From CAXSBR01 sp964252015 (lineage in GTDB: Bacteria; Actinomycetota; Actinomycetes; Mycobacteriales; Jatrophihabitantaceae): DNA of 64,000 bases. This document shows, one piece after another, positions 17,847 to 27,221 of the stretch (positions are counted from its first letter, which is position 1; the number at the start of each line of letters is the position of its first letter). The position numbers were made by a program, and so were the translations under genes. Below the pieces are notes generated by a model. That model had not been told where the DNA came from. It saw only the letters and a program-made list of their open reading frames with translations, and did not search any database. The stretch is taken from the NCBI GenBank assembly GCA_964252015.1, contig CAXULW010000003.1, positions 124,001-188,000 of the forward strand, in the 5' to 3' direction.

Positions 17847-18983
17847 ATGGTCCATTTTCATGAACCCAATGCAACTAGAGACTTGCGACGGCTGAAGGCT
17901 CTAACACGGGATGAGGGGCAGCTTCGCAAAACGTTGTTTGAGCAAGAAGCTCGACTGTTCGATCTCGAGACACTAGCTACCCTGAGATTGCGCGTCGACG
18001 ACCTCTTAGACACCCTCGCCATGTTGGCGTGCGACGACGACTTTTGGACGCGACTGGAGTCGCAGTCGGACATTCTCGACTTTCACGAGAATTTTTCCGT
18101 GCTGAAGGAACTCGACAGTACAGCGTTTGCTTCGTTGCTTTACGCGGTTGGCTATAAATCGCCACCTCGCCCAGACGCCACAGAACTCGTTGACGAGACT
18201 CTGGTTTCGATGACGAAGGCCATGTCTCTAGAGCTCAGTCAGGAGCAGCTTCATCAGCGACTAAGACTTGCTCGAAGCGACGTTGCTTCTTTAGTCTTTC
18301 GCGCGCGCAGAGATATCCTCCCGTTTTCGCCCCTCCCGCTGCATGCAAGTCACGTTCGTGATACGGCTCGTACCGCGGGACGCGCGGCGCGTTGGCTCAT
18401 TCCGACGGTGATTGGGGTCGCCGGGGGGGTGGCGGTTGAGAGCATTTTGCCAGGCACGGGAATCGGTGTCGCTGCCGGCAAGGGTCTCGCATCAATCGCA
18501 GAAACTGTTGCTACACATAGCGCCGAGATAGTTGTTCAGCATTCGTGGATTCCAATTGCATTGGAGAGCGAACCCACGCAGCATGCCAGCTTGGCAGAAA
18601 TTGACCCGGTTACTATTCATCTGGCGGCCACTCGTGACCTGATAGAAACAGCCTACGAGCGTTTGGAGGGATACAACCCGAACCGACACGAAGAAGCGCA
18701 GCGGTTGGTAGATCTCGCCGCGGAGCACATCCATAGGCTTTTGGACTTAAATGATGACTGGCCCGATTTATTCACTCATGAAGCGGTCGGAGAGATGGCC
18801 TACTTATCCGGGGAACTCGGACCTCTCCGCGTAAAGATCTCGTCCCTGAGCGCCGATTTTTATGATAGAGCAGCCCGGCTCCAAGAGACACATGAAGCCA
18901 AAACACCGTCCGGGCAGGTAATTGGCGTAAAGCAGGAGCAACCGCCGACGCCGAGGACTCAACAGCGGTATCTCGGCCTCTGA
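17847..18983 (+). CDS. Hypothetical 378-aa protein with an internal hydrophobic segment
   Basis: An unrecognised protein from ATG 17847 (AATGATCGGAGG upstream). Residues 1 to about 165 are helical and charged (ALTRDEGQLRKTLFEQEARL, RLARSDVASLVFRARRD). Residues about 185-225 form a glycine-rich hydrophobic stretch (WLIPTVIGVAGGVAVESILP, TGIGVAAGKGLASIAETVA) that could insert in a membrane. The remainder is helical (IETAYERLEGYNPNRHEEAQ). The layout resembles a pore-forming or membrane-associated effector but no homology supports that. GC is low for the window, and the preceding small membrane protein is a likely partner. Confidence 0.65.
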   Translation: MVHFHEPNATRDLRRLKALTRDEGQLRKTLFEQEARLFDLETLATLRLRVDDLLDTLAMLACDDDFWTRLESQSDILDFHENFSVLKELDSTAFASLLYAVGYKSPPRPDATELVDETLVSMTKAMSLELSQEQLHQRLRLARSDVASLVFRARRDILPFSPLPLHASHVRDTARTAGRAARWLIPTVIGVAGGVAVESILPGTGIGVAAGKGLASIAETVATHSAEIVVQHSWIPIALESEPTQHASLAEIDPVTIHLAATRDLIETAYERLEGYNPNRHEEAQRLVDLAAEHIHRLLDLNDDWPDLFTHEAVGEMAYLSGELGPLRVKISSLSADFYDRAARLQETHEAKTPSGQVIGVKQEQPPTPRTQQRYLGL

Positions 18984-19794
18984 CGCTCAGTGCTGACGAT
19001 TAGCTGGATATCTTTAGCGTTTAGGCGAAATAACCTCCCTGCGGTTTTAAGTCGTCTAGCCACGCGCATATGGTCAGGTCCGAACACAATTGATACGGGC
19101 AGCCGCCTGTACGATTCTTACTAGCGGCCGGGGTAAGATTGAAATCTTCCTTCTTGGCTCGATGGGCCGCGTCGCCAGTCCGTGGCCAAGACCATGACGG
19201 ACAGCTTCAAGTTGACCATGCAGGCGGGAGAGCCTCGACCTCCGCACCGGGAGCACAGGTGAACACATTGCGTCGCTTCCGCGTTGGCGCAGACGCTCCC
19301 CGACGCAGAAAGTGAAACTCCCGCGTTCACGCAGACGGCTGCTCGTTGCCCGGATGAGGTTGACCAGGCCGGGGGCGGAGACCGCGCGGGGCACCCAATA
19401 CACAAATTGGTCTCTGGAGGCTCCGTCACCTTCATTCGGCAAGCGCATAACGACGTTCGAGCGGCCACTTCTCGGCCGTTCCTCGGGATACATAGTCGGC
19501 GATCTCGAGCCTGCACGCTAGCCTGATCAAGGCTCACGATATCGAACGCACTTGCGGCCGTTCGCACGAACGGTTTGTCGTGCGCACACGCAAACCTGCA
19601 CGCCCCGTTCTCGATCGTGCGCCGCTGTCAACGACACTGAGATGACGGTTAACTAGAACGCGTCCTACTCACACCTGACCTCGTTTCGCTACGCAGACTG
19701 CGAAGATTCCGGGCCGCCTGATACTTCGGTGGCACTTTGGGCACGACAGCGGGCGGGCTGAGGTAGTGCCTGGCAGCGGTGGCACTCTTTTCAG
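18984..19794. other. Intergenic interval, 811 bp
   Basis: No convincing gene. A 139-codon minus-strand ORF (19074-19493, with GLVNLIRATSSRLRERGSF) has partly natural composition but no start signal and no recognised family; it may be a remnant. At 19558-19573 there is a perfect inverted repeat, CCGTTCG-CA-CGAACGG, which could be an operator or a hairpin. The interval separates the low-GC unit on the left from the T4SS operon on the right, both of whose 3' ends point into it. Confidence 0.4.
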
Positions 19795-20388
19795 TTACGC
19801 GGGGCGGCCGGCGCGCAGTTCGGTCACGACGGGATGTGCGTCGCGGTGGATGACGCCCCGGCGGTCCTGGACGGATTCGGCCGAGCCGTACGCGACGACG
19901 CGTCCCTCGGCGGGCCAGTCGACGTGCTTTCCAGTGCGGCATGGGCTTTCCCCGAGTCGGGCTTGCATCCGCTCGAGGAACATTGGTAGCGCGTAGCGGT
20001 GCCAGTCGTCAATCGCCTCGTAGCCGGTCGACTCCTCCGCGGTCCAGCGTTGCAAGGCCAGCACCGGCAACTCACGGGCGACGTGGGCGTGATGCGGCCA
20101 GCATGGCGGGATCATCTGCGTCGGCCGCCACGAGTACTCGTGGTTGATCCATTCGGCGACCCCGTCGCACCATCCCCACATCGCGGACCGCAGATCGTGC
20201 GGACACGTGGACGGGTCCCAGGGTCGCGGCAGCTTGTCGAGGTCGCGGTACCCGGCCATTTCATCGGCGTCGCCGCGGCGCAGCACTAGCAGCAGCTCCA
20301 GCGCCTTGAGCACTGAGCCGGGTGGGCTCGGAAACGGGGCCAGGATCTCGTTGTCTCGGCTGGTCACGCTGGCATTCACCAGGTCCAC
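19795..20388 (-). CDS. Conserved hypothetical protein of actinobacterial transfer clusters
   Basis: 197 residues, probably the last gene of the T4SS operon. It overlaps the end of the coupling-protein gene by 13 bases. Distinctive text includes LRSAMWGWCDGVAEWINHEY, MIPPCWPHHAHVARELPVLA and IDDWHRYALPMFLERMQARL. Tryptophan-rich proteins with a PPCWPHHxxxxxEL motif commonly follow TraG-like genes in actinobacterial conjugative elements. DUF4913-type proteins are a possible relation. The function is unknown, and no membrane segment is seen. Confidence 0.6.
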   Translation of the reverse strand: MDLVNASVTSRDNEILAPFPSPPGSVLKALELLLVLRRGDADEMAGYRDLDKLPRPWDPSTCPHDLRSAMWGWCDGVAEWINHEYSWRPTQMIPPCWPHHAHVARELPVLALQRWTAEESTGYEAIDDWHRYALPMFLERMQARLGESPCRTGKHVDWPAEGRVVAYGSAESVQDRRGVIHRDAHPVVTELRAGRPA

Positions 20389-21911
20389 TCCTTCGGTTGC
20401 TGTTCCGACCCAGGCGGAACCTCGGCCAGGTCGTCCAGCCCGGCCGGGCTGAGCCGGTTCTGCCGCGCGTAGGCGACGGCGGCCGCGGTGCGGAGCCCCA
20501 GGTCCGGTGTCGTGGCGCGGGCACCGCTGACGCGGGCCCGGGCCGCGTCGAGTTCGTCTTTCAGCAGCTGTCCGTCTTTGCCGTCGAAGCAGCGGCGCAG
20601 CTTGGCGATGATTGGCGGGGCATTTCCCGCGACGACCAGTGCGTGACGCTCCTGGATCCGGCGGATGTCGCCGGGGCGCAGCACCCGCACGTCCTCCCCG
20701 GACCGGGAGGTGCCGATGCCGCCGGGGCCTTCGCTGACGGTCTGGCGGCTGATCCGTACGTCGTCGATCAGGTCTGAGATTTCCTTGTAGAAGTGGACGT
20801 CTTTGCCGCCGCCGAAGATCACCAGGTTGTTGGTGAGCCCAAACAGCGACCGGGCCTCGTCTTCGCCGTAGGACACGACCATCTGCTTCCAGGTTTGGCT
20901 GGCGTAGATGAACGACAGGCCCAGGGCGCGTTCGTTGGCCATCCGCACCCGCAGCGTCGGCAACGGCGTGGTCGAGGGCAGCTCGTCCAGGCAGGCGAGG
21001 AAACAGGGCGTCATCCGCCCGTGGGGCGCGGTGTTCGCCGCCTGCAGCGCGGTGTCCAGCACGTGCTCGGCGATGGCGGTCATCAACGGTGCGGCCGAAG
21101 CGTAGGGGTCTTCGCGGCCGAGCAAGTACACGGTGCCCTGCCGCGCGATCAAGTTGGCGATATCAGTGGCCGGCCGGCCCCGCGACGGGATGCACCGGGC
21201 GCGGATCTCTGGTTGGAAGAACAGCGACATCGCTTGCTGCACAGTGGTGACGGTGTTGCCGACGGTGTCGGCCGAGCCGTGCAGGGCGCCGGACAGCAGC
21301 CCATCCCAGAACCTCGCTGCGTGCGGATGTTGCTGCAGAATCTCAGCGGGCTGTTCGGCCGCGACCGGGTTGGCGACCCACTCCAGCACGTGCTCGAGTG
21401 ACCGCCCGGTCAGGGCGGCGGCGTGCAGGAATCCTTGCAGCACCTTGGCCGTCTCGGCGGCGTAGAAGCGCGCGGCGCTGTCCTGCCGGCCGCCGCTGAC
21501 TGCGCCGGTCACGGTGCCGGCAGCGAACGCTTTCGCCCGCTTCTCGGCCACTTTCGGGTCGACGCAGCCGGCGATCGGGTCCCACATGAACTCCGGCAGC
21601 CCCGGTGCGGCGCCGAACGGGTCGAGGACGGCGATCGGGCGCGCCGGACCGCCGGTGGTGATCGGCTGCTGGCGCCGACGTGAGGTCAGCAGCAGGTCCT
21701 CGACCTTGGTCAGGGTGGCCATTGCGGCGCCGCGGTGGGCGAGCAACGCCGGGGCGAGCACATCAAGGGTCTTGCCCGAGCCCTGCTCGCCGTACACGCC
21801 GGTGGTGCGGTCGTAACGGCACCACAGCTCCACACCGCGCGGTGTCTGGGACCGTCCGAGACGCCATCCAACGTCGGCGGGATCGAAGCGTGCGTGTCGT
21901 TTTCGCGTCAT
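20376..21911 (-). CDS. T4SS coupling protein, ATPase half (TraG/VirD4-like)
   Basis: 511 residues from ATG 21911, which overlaps the preceding stop as ATGA. The protein carries the ATPase of the coupling protein that recruits the relaxase-DNA complex: Walker A with K47 (YGEQGSGKTLD), IAVLDPFGAAPGLPEFMWDP, a Walker B region (CFLACLDELPS) and LGLSFIYASQTWKQM, then TraM-recognition-like sequence. The family normally begins with two membrane helices and a MATRxDA linker, all absent here. That missing N-terminal part is encoded separately at 23675-24178, with two other genes between. Confidence 0.8.
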   Translation of the reverse strand: MTRKRHARFDPADVGWRLGRSQTPRGVELWCRYDRTTGVYGEQGSGKTLDVLAPALLAHRGAAMATLTKVEDLLLTSRRRQQPITTGGPARPIAVLDPFGAAPGLPEFMWDPIAGCVDPKVAEKRAKAFAAGTVTGAVSGGRQDSAARFYAAETAKVLQGFLHAAALTGRSLEHVLEWVANPVAAEQPAEILQQHPHAARFWDGLLSGALHGSADTVGNTVTTVQQAMSLFFQPEIRARCIPSRGRPATDIANLIARQGTVYLLGREDPYASAAPLMTAIAEHVLDTALQAANTAPHGRMTPCFLACLDELPSTTPLPTLRVRMANERALGLSFIYASQTWKQMVVSYGEDEARSLFGLTNNLVIFGGGKDVHFYKEISDLIDDVRISRQTVSEGPGGIGTSRSGEDVRVLRPGDIRRIQERHALVVAGNAPPIIAKLRRCFDGKDGQLLKDELDAARARVSGARATTPDLGLRTAAAVAYARQNRLSPAGLDDLAEVPPGSEQQPKEWTW

Positions 21912-23227
21912 CGATGCCGCCCTCGCCCGCCGCGGGGTGGGCCGGTGTAGGCCGCGAGCGCGCGCCGAGCGTCCAGCGTCGCCGAATACAGGCGCTCTTC
22001 GGTGACCTGTCCGAGTAGATGTCTGTTGGTCGTGTCCAGTCGAGGGACGCTCGAGGCGGCGGAGCGGCTCTCGCCCGCGCGGGCGGCGAGTTCGACGCTG
22101 AGCAGTCGCGCACCGGCCAATCCGTTGCGGGCGGTGGCGAGATCGGTGGCGTCGGCGGTGATGAGCCCGGTCGTCTGAAATCCAGCGAGGTATTCGGGTA
22201 TGCGGGTTTCCCGGGGGCCAAAGTCGCGGGCGTAGGCGAGTAGGCGGCCCGTCTCGGCCCATTCCGTCATAGCGGCCAGCAGGTGATCCGCGATCGCTGG
22301 GACGCGTTGAAGGGCGTCGTGGACCGCGGCTGACGCTGTGGTCGTGACCGCCTGCTTCGGAGGGTTGGTGCCGGGTGGATGGGTGAGTGTGCGCATGGCG
22401 TCGTGCAGGGCGAGCGCGTAGCGAACCGGGGGCGGCGCTGCGGCCTGCGGTCGCCGACTGCCGTCGTCGAAGGGATGGAGCACGGCACGCGCGGCGGCCC
22501 ACCCCTGACCGCTTCGCTGCGCCGCGTCGCGCAGCGTGATGCTGTCGACTCCGCTTACATCTCGTGCGCTGCGAGACAAGGTCTCGAGCGCGGTACACAC
22601 GGCGAGGTAGTCAGCCACGGACAGGGCAGCGGCAGCTTCCCCGAGCGATCGGGTTGAGTACTCGAGCCCGCCGATGGCATTTGTGATCATGTCGGCTACT
22701 GGTCCGCTCGGATGCGCGACCGGGGAGGGCACGGCCCAGTCGAGCGGAACTGATGCTGCCGCGGACGGCGGGTCGAGCGCGGCGCTGCGGGCCACGATCG
22801 TGGCCGCTGCGTCCGCGACGATTAGGGCCTGTTGTCGAGCGATCGGTGGGTCACCTTGCTCGGCCAGTTCGATCAGCGGTCCGACGACGCCGACGACGGC
22901 AGTGGCGAACGCCCAGCGATTCTCGCAGCCGAGTGCCTCACGCAGGATCGAGACACTGTCGGCGGCGGCCGCAGCCAGCTGGGCGCGCCGGCCGGGATCC
23001 GCGCTGGGAGGTTCGGCCGCCGCGGTGACGCATGCGCGGCCGGTTTCGCTGACCCAGCGTTCGCGTTCGGTCGCACCGTGAGCGGTGAGCCCATCGGCGG
23101 CAAGTCGCTGCAGGACGTCACCGAGGCACGCCAGCGCGCGGTCGGCATCGACCGCTTCCTTTGGATCTGTGCCTTGGCGCGCCGTGTCGTTGAGCGCGGC
23201 AAGGAGGCTCGCCCCGGTGGTGGCCAT
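21908..23227 (-). CDS. Alpha-helical hypothetical protein within the split coupling-protein locus
   Basis: 439 residues from ATG 23227, which shares its A with the TGA of the upstream gene (TGATG). An open start at 23251 would overlap more. The protein is almost entirely alanine-rich helices (ALNDTARQGTDPKEAVDADR, TALETLSRSARDVSG, YLAGFQTTGLITADATDL). It has no membrane segment and no motif that I recognise. It is translationally coupled on both sides, so it is part of the transfer operon, perhaps a cytoplasmic partner of the coupling ATPase encoded directly downstream. That partner role is inference. Confidence 0.65.
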   Translation of the reverse strand: MATTGASLLAALNDTARQGTDPKEAVDADRALACLGDVLQRLAADGLTAHGATERERWVSETGRACVTAAAEPPSADPGRRAQLAAAAADSVSILREALGCENRWAFATAVVGVVGPLIELAEQGDPPIARQQALIVADAAATIVARSAALDPPSAAASVPLDWAVPSPVAHPSGPVADMITNAIGGLEYSTRSLGEAAAALSVADYLAVCTALETLSRSARDVSGVDSITLRDAAQRSGQGWAAARAVLHPFDDGSRRPQAAAPPPVRYALALHDAMRTLTHPPGTNPPKQAVTTTASAAVHDALQRVPAIADHLLAAMTEWAETGRLLAYARDFGPRETRIPEYLAGFQTTGLITADATDLATARNGLAGARLLSVELAARAGESRSAASSVPRLDTTNRHLLGQVTEERLYSATLDARRALAAYTGPPRGGRGRHR

Positions 23228-23565
23228 CAGGGCAATCGGCGCAGTGCGCACTGCCCGTGTTCGGCCGCGGCGCGGACGTTGCGGGCCGCGAACTCTTCCA
23301 ACGTCAGCGACCCAAGCAGCTTCAGCGCGTCACGGACCAGCGTTTCGGCGTCTCGGGTGTCGGCTGGATCGGGCCGAGACAGTAACGCCTGGGGTCCGTT
23401 TAGCGGTACAGCGCTGGTCAACTGTTGGCTGGCCGCGAGGCAGTGCAGCCGCGCGCCGCCGTCAATCTCAGCGGGGGTTCGGGCAGCCACCGCGAAGAGC
23501 GCGGCCGCTTGAATCTGGATCGGATCGGCAGCGGATTGTGGGGACGAACGACGGTCGGCAGGCAC
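23227..23565 (-). CDS. Helical hypothetical protein, 112 aa
   Basis: A 112-residue helical protein (IQIQAAALFAVAARTPAEID, TLVRDALKLLGSLTLEEFAA) ending in a TGATG overlap with the next gene. Residues such as HCLAASQQLTSAV and EFAARNVRAAAEHG suggest a small four-helix structure. It and the following gene lie between the two coding pieces of the coupling protein. No family is recognised. Confidence 0.55.
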   Translation of the reverse strand: MPADRRSSPQSAADPIQIQAAALFAVAARTPAEIDGGARLHCLAASQQLTSAVPLNGPQALLSRPDPADTRDAETLVRDALKLLGSLTLEEFAARNVRAAAEHGQCALRRLP

Positions 23566-23674
23566 GAAGCGCTCCTAGAGGGTGGGTTGGTGGACGTGGA
23601 GCAAAGGGTCCGCGCCGCAGGCGGCGCGTGGCGTGCCGGAGTCGAACCTGTGGACGAGGGGGTGGGTGGGGACA

Positions 23675-24178
23675 TCAGCCACCGCGTCGCCGAACCCCAC
23701 GGGTCCGACTCCTGGCGTTGGCGGGATACAGGTCAGGCCGGATGATGTGTCGCGCCGACCTCAGCCGAGTAAGCCCAAGTACCTCGGCCGCGTCGCCACG
23801 AGTGGCCATGCCACCGCGGGCATCATTCGGGCGCCGGTACCTCGTTAGAAGTACGCAGCCGACGATCGACATGGCAATGACGGCGAGCTCGCAAACGCCC
23901 ACGCACATGTAGACCGCCGGCGGATCGGCCACCAACCCCGCCTGACGCGGGTCGAGGCCGCGGCGGGGGTGCCCAGCGCACAGCCCCCCAATGACGTGGC
24001 CGATGGTGTCGGTGCCGTGCGGCCACACCCACCCGCCGCCGAATAGCGCCGACGCCCCGCCTAGGCCGCACAGCGCGGCCAGCCCCAGGCAGAGCGACGC
24101 ACCGCCGATCACGGCAACTGCAACCTCCCAGCCCTGTCCGATCGGCTGCTGATCGTGCCGCCGTTGGCGAGAGGTCAT
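23675..24178 (-). CDS. T4SS coupling protein, membrane half
   Basis: 167 residues from ATG 24178. It has two membrane helices (VAVAVIGGASLCLGLAALCG, then VYMCVGVCELAVIAMSIVGC) separated by a loop with TDTIGHVIGGLCAGHPRRGL. These are followed by RYRRPNDARGGMATRGDAAE and RSARHIIRPDLYP, which is the N-terminal anchor and linker of actinobacterial TraG/VirD4 coupling proteins. It ends where the ATPase domain should begin. That domain is encoded about 1.76 kb downstream (21911-20376). It could work as a separate membrane subunit, or the gene may have been split by insertion of the two intervening genes. Confidence 0.7.
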   Translation of the reverse strand: MTSRQRRHDQQPIGQGWEVAVAVIGGASLCLGLAALCGLGGASALFGGGWVWPHGTDTIGHVIGGLCAGHPRRGLDPRQAGLVADPPAVYMCVGVCELAVIAMSIVGCVLLTRYRRPNDARGGMATRGDAAEVLGLTRLRSARHIIRPDLYPANARSRTRGVRRRGG

Positions 24179-24437
24179 CGCGCAGCACCCGATCGGTAGT
24201 AGCGCCCCCAGCCGGCTACGTGACGGACCGCGCCCCAGCACCCGTTCATGGGCGTGACCACCGGCAGGGCGAACCGATATCGGCGGCGTTGCTTGGGTAG
24301 AAGGGTCGTTCGGACCGGCGTTGCGGGTGCTGCAAGTTCCTGCGGGCTCTAAAGCGCCTAATCAGCTGGGCGGGAACCGCGCGTGTGTGCACGTGACCTC
24401 GTCTCTGGGCGTCGTCGCCGATCGCGGTTGTTGTTGT

Positions 24438-25589
24438 TCAGCCGATATGGCGGACGTTGGTGATCTGACCGGACCAACGGGTGGCCTCGGTCAGTTCGAC
24501 GCTCAGCCCGGTCATCGGAGCCTGGACAAGGAGTAAGTGGCGGCCGTCCTTCTCGTCGACGTAGCCGGCGACCATGCCCACGTGACCGGGGTTCGCGGCG
24601 GTACCGTCGGCGCCGGGGATCATCACCAGGTCACCACCGACGGCTTGGCTCAGGTCGGTGGGTTCGGCGGTGCCGTACGCGGTCTGCCCGGCCGCCAAGT
24701 GCGGTAACGCGACACCGGCTGCCGCCCACGCGGCCATCGTCAATCCGCTGCAGTCAAAGGCGTTCGGCCCCGCTGCAGCGAACACGTAGGGCTTGCCGAG
24801 CTGCTTCAGCGCGAACGAGACGGCGAGGTGGCCCTTGGCGGAACCGCTGATGACGAACCCCGCCGGGATCGTCGTCGTCCCAGCGACGTTGTTCCCGTGC
24901 GGCGCGACGATCTTCCCGGCCACCCCGCCACCGCCGCCAGGGATCGCTCCCCCACCGCCCGCGCAGATCGCCGGACCGGAACCGTCCGCCGGCGTCGTCG
25001 ACGCGGCGCCGGGGCTCGGCGAGCCTGTGGGCGCGGGTCCGGCCGCGGCAACGGCCGCGGACCAGAACTGCCCGACGAGCTGCTGTGCCAGTGTCGCGTT
25101 GGGTTGGTACCGCTGCGGGTGGTGGGAGATCTGCACAGTCTGCGCGTCGATGCCGACGCCGTTGGTCTGCCAGTTCGAGACCGCCAGCAACCGGACGAGG
25201 AACGCGTTGGTGGCCTTGACCGGGTCGATGGCCACGGCCTCGGTGTAGATCGAGACGCGTTGCTGGAACAACCCCTCGGAGTCGTGGTCGGACTGGGTCG
25301 CGGAGTTGTGCAGGCTCGACTCGGTGTACGCGGTGGCCTCGGCCACGACGGCGGCGAAGACAGGTAGATGGCGCCCGGCGACCACGGACACGATGGTCTG
25401 CGCGTTGGCCATCTGCTCGGCGTCCAGGGTGACGGTGCCGATCGTCTGGGCGGTCCCGCCGCCGCCGCACACGCTGGACGTGGGCGAGGCGTTGGCCCCG
25501 CCGCCAGCCAGCACCATCAGCACCGCCGACATCGCCACGATCGGTAGCGCGGCAAAGCCGATCGCCGTCTTCGCGTCGATGTCCGACAT
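24438..25589 (-). CDS. NlpC/P60 peptidoglycan hydrolase of the T4SS
   Basis: 383 residues. An N-terminal membrane anchor/signal (IGFAALPIVAMSAVLMVLAG) is followed by a helical lytic-transglycosylase-like part (VVAEATAYTESSLHNSATQS, GLFQQRVSIY), a Gly/Pro-rich linker and a C-terminal NlpC/P60 domain. The NlpC/P60 domain has the catalytic Cys in FDCSGLTMAAW and His in NPGHVGMVAGYV. Such VirB1-type enzymes open the cell wall for the conjugation channel. It starts 4 bases after the stop of the VirB4-like gene, in the same operon. Confidence 0.85.
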   Translation of the reverse strand: MSDIDAKTAIGFAALPIVAMSAVLMVLAGGGANASPTSSVCGGGGTAQTIGTVTLDAEQMANAQTIVSVVAGRHLPVFAAVVAEATAYTESSLHNSATQSDHDSEGLFQQRVSIYTEAVAIDPVKATNAFLVRLLAVSNWQTNGVGIDAQTVQISHHPQRYQPNATLAQQLVGQFWSAAVAAAGPAPTGSPSPGAASTTPADGSGPAICAGGGGAIPGGGGGVAGKIVAPHGNNVAGTTTIPAGFVISGSAKGHLAVSFALKQLGKPYVFAAAGPNAFDCSGLTMAAWAAAGVALPHLAAGQTAYGTAEPTDLSQAVGGDLVMIPGADGTAANPGHVGMVAGYVDEKDGRHLLLVQAPMTGLSVELTEATRWSGQITNVRHIG

Positions 25590-25592
25590 AGC

Positions 25593-27221
25593 TCACGCGA
25601 CCCGAGCTAAACTGGGCTCGCCAGAGCCGGTCCCTGCTGCGACCGCGCCGTTCTCGGACCCCCGGGGAACGCCGGTGATCGCGTGGTTTGTGTTGGTGAC
25701 GGCGACGTCAATCGATGTGCGTACGGTCTGCACCTTCGCCACGTGCGACCCGACCAGCCATAGCGCGCGCCCTTTGGCCGCGGTGGCCCAGTCGGTGACG
25801 ATCCGTTGCGCCATCGGGGTGAGCCCGAGCAGGTCGGACAGCTCGTCGCCGATCTGGTCGTCCTGGCCGAGGAGCACCTTCGTCGCGCACAGGTGCATCA
25901 GGTCCTTCGCGATCGCCACGGCTTGGCTGCCGGCGTCGCCGACAGTGAGCATGTCCGAGGGCTTGTGGGCGATGACGGCCTGGATGCAGCCGTCGCGGCG
26001 CGAGAGGCGCAGGTCCGCGTCGAGGGACTTGACTGCGTCGGTGCCTAGACGCATCTGCTTCCAGCATTCGTCGCGGATGATGATCCGCAGGTCCCCCGGT
26101 TCGGCGACCTGCGTCATCGCCCGGCCCCACGAGTTCAGACACGTCAACGCGACACCGACGGCTTCGTCGCCGAGTGGGTCCAGCCGCGACAGCGACAGTG
26201 ACTGGATCGGTGCGCGCCAGTCGACGGTAATCGTCGTCGGGGCGTCGAACAGTCCGGCCAGGTGACCCTTGACCAGCGACCCGAGCGCGTCGCGCATCGG
26301 GCGGGTCTCGTCCAGGAAGTGCTGCCGGCTGGCGTACCGGCAGTCGATGATCAACTGCTCGGTGGGGTTGTTCAATCCCTGCCACAGCTGCGGGATGGTG
26401 ATGTCCGACATCCGATCGGCACCGGCGGCGTACCCGGTGAGGTCGCGGATGACCTGTCCGACGGCGGTCTCGGCGGTCGGTGAGAACGGCACGTGCTGTG
26501 AGCCGACGAGGCCCTTGATGAGCAGCAGCCAGCGGGAGAACACCGTCGCCGCCCGCCGCTGCGCCTCCGCGCGGGGCAGCGCGGTCCAGTCGTTGCCCAA
26601 CGGACCGAAGTCCAGCGGGTTGATCCGGGCGGGCAGGCCGTGCCCGACCGCGTGCGGCTCGACGCCGAGGGCCCGGCACAGCGGCTCGTACTCGTCCTTG
26701 ACGTCTCCGAGGATCAGCGTGCGGTAGGAGTAGGCCATCATCCGCAGGCAGAACATCTTGACCGTGCCCGACTTCCCCCGACCGGGGGCGCCGAAGAACA
26801 TCATGTTCGGGTTGGTGACCCCGGCGACGCCGCCCACCGTCCACCCGATCGGGTCGACGTGGAACGCCCCGCCGGACAGGTAGTCGATGCCCATCTGCGC
26901 GCCGGTGCAGGGCAGCCCCTCACCGGCGATAAGCGGCCACACACCGCCGACCTGTTCCGAGGTCATCCGATACACCGCGACCGGCGCCGGGACGGGTGCC
27001 CATCCGGTCGCGCGGCCGGTGATGCCGTGCTTACCGACCATGACCGTGAACGGGTCGCTGTCCTTCACCCGGGCCGGTGCGGGCGCCAGCGGCGGCAACT
27101 GATGACCGAAGTCGGCCACGAGCTGGGCAACCCCGCGGCCGGCGGCGCTACGTGCGACCCGGCCGCCGTGTGCTCGGGTGAACGGCCGGGCTTCCCGGCG
27201 GGTGGGAACGTCGCTGGTCAT
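25593..27221 (-). CDS. VirB4/TraC-like T4SS ATPase
   Basis: 542 residues from ATG 27221, whose A is shared with the upstream TGA (TGATG). The protein is a conjugative secretion ATPase: Walker A with K150 (FFGAPGRGKSGTVK), a VirB4-type follow-on (ILGDVKDEYEPLCRALG, PARINPLDFGPLG), Walker B (DLRIIIRDECWKQM) and a late RDGCIQAVIAHKPSDML. Actinobacterial systems divide VirB4 functions between this ATPase and the SCO6880-type protein encoded immediately upstream. It powers channel assembly on the cytoplasmic face. Confidence 0.85.
   Translation of the reverse strand: MTSDVPTRREARPFTRAHGGRVARSAAGRGVAQLVADFGHQLPPLAPAPARVKDSDPFTVMVGKHGITGRATGWAPVPAPVAVYRMTSEQVGGVWPLIAGEGLPCTGAQMGIDYLSGGAFHVDPIGWTVGGVAGVTNPNMMFFGAPGRGKSGTVKMFCLRMMAYSYRTLILGDVKDEYEPLCRALGVEPHAVGHGLPARINPLDFGPLGNDWTALPRAEAQRRAATVFSRWLLLIKGLVGSQHVPFSPTAETAVGQVIRDLTGYAAGADRMSDITIPQLWQGLNNPTEQLIIDCRYASRQHFLDETRPMRDALGSLVKGHLAGLFDAPTTITVDWRAPIQSLSLSRLDPLGDEAVGVALTCLNSWGRAMTQVAEPGDLRIIIRDECWKQMRLGTDAVKSLDADLRLSRRDGCIQAVIAHKPSDMLTVGDAGSQAVAIAKDLMHLCATKVLLGQDDQIGDELSDLLGLTPMAQRIVTDWATAAKGRALWLVGSHVAKVQTVRTSIDVAVTNTNHAITGVPRGSENGAVAAGTGSGEPSLARVA

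Noticed and set aside
20376..22598. 740-codon form of the coupling ATPase
   Set aside because: The extra 229 codons overlap the real upstream gene entirely; the ATGA overlap at 21908-21911 fixes the start.
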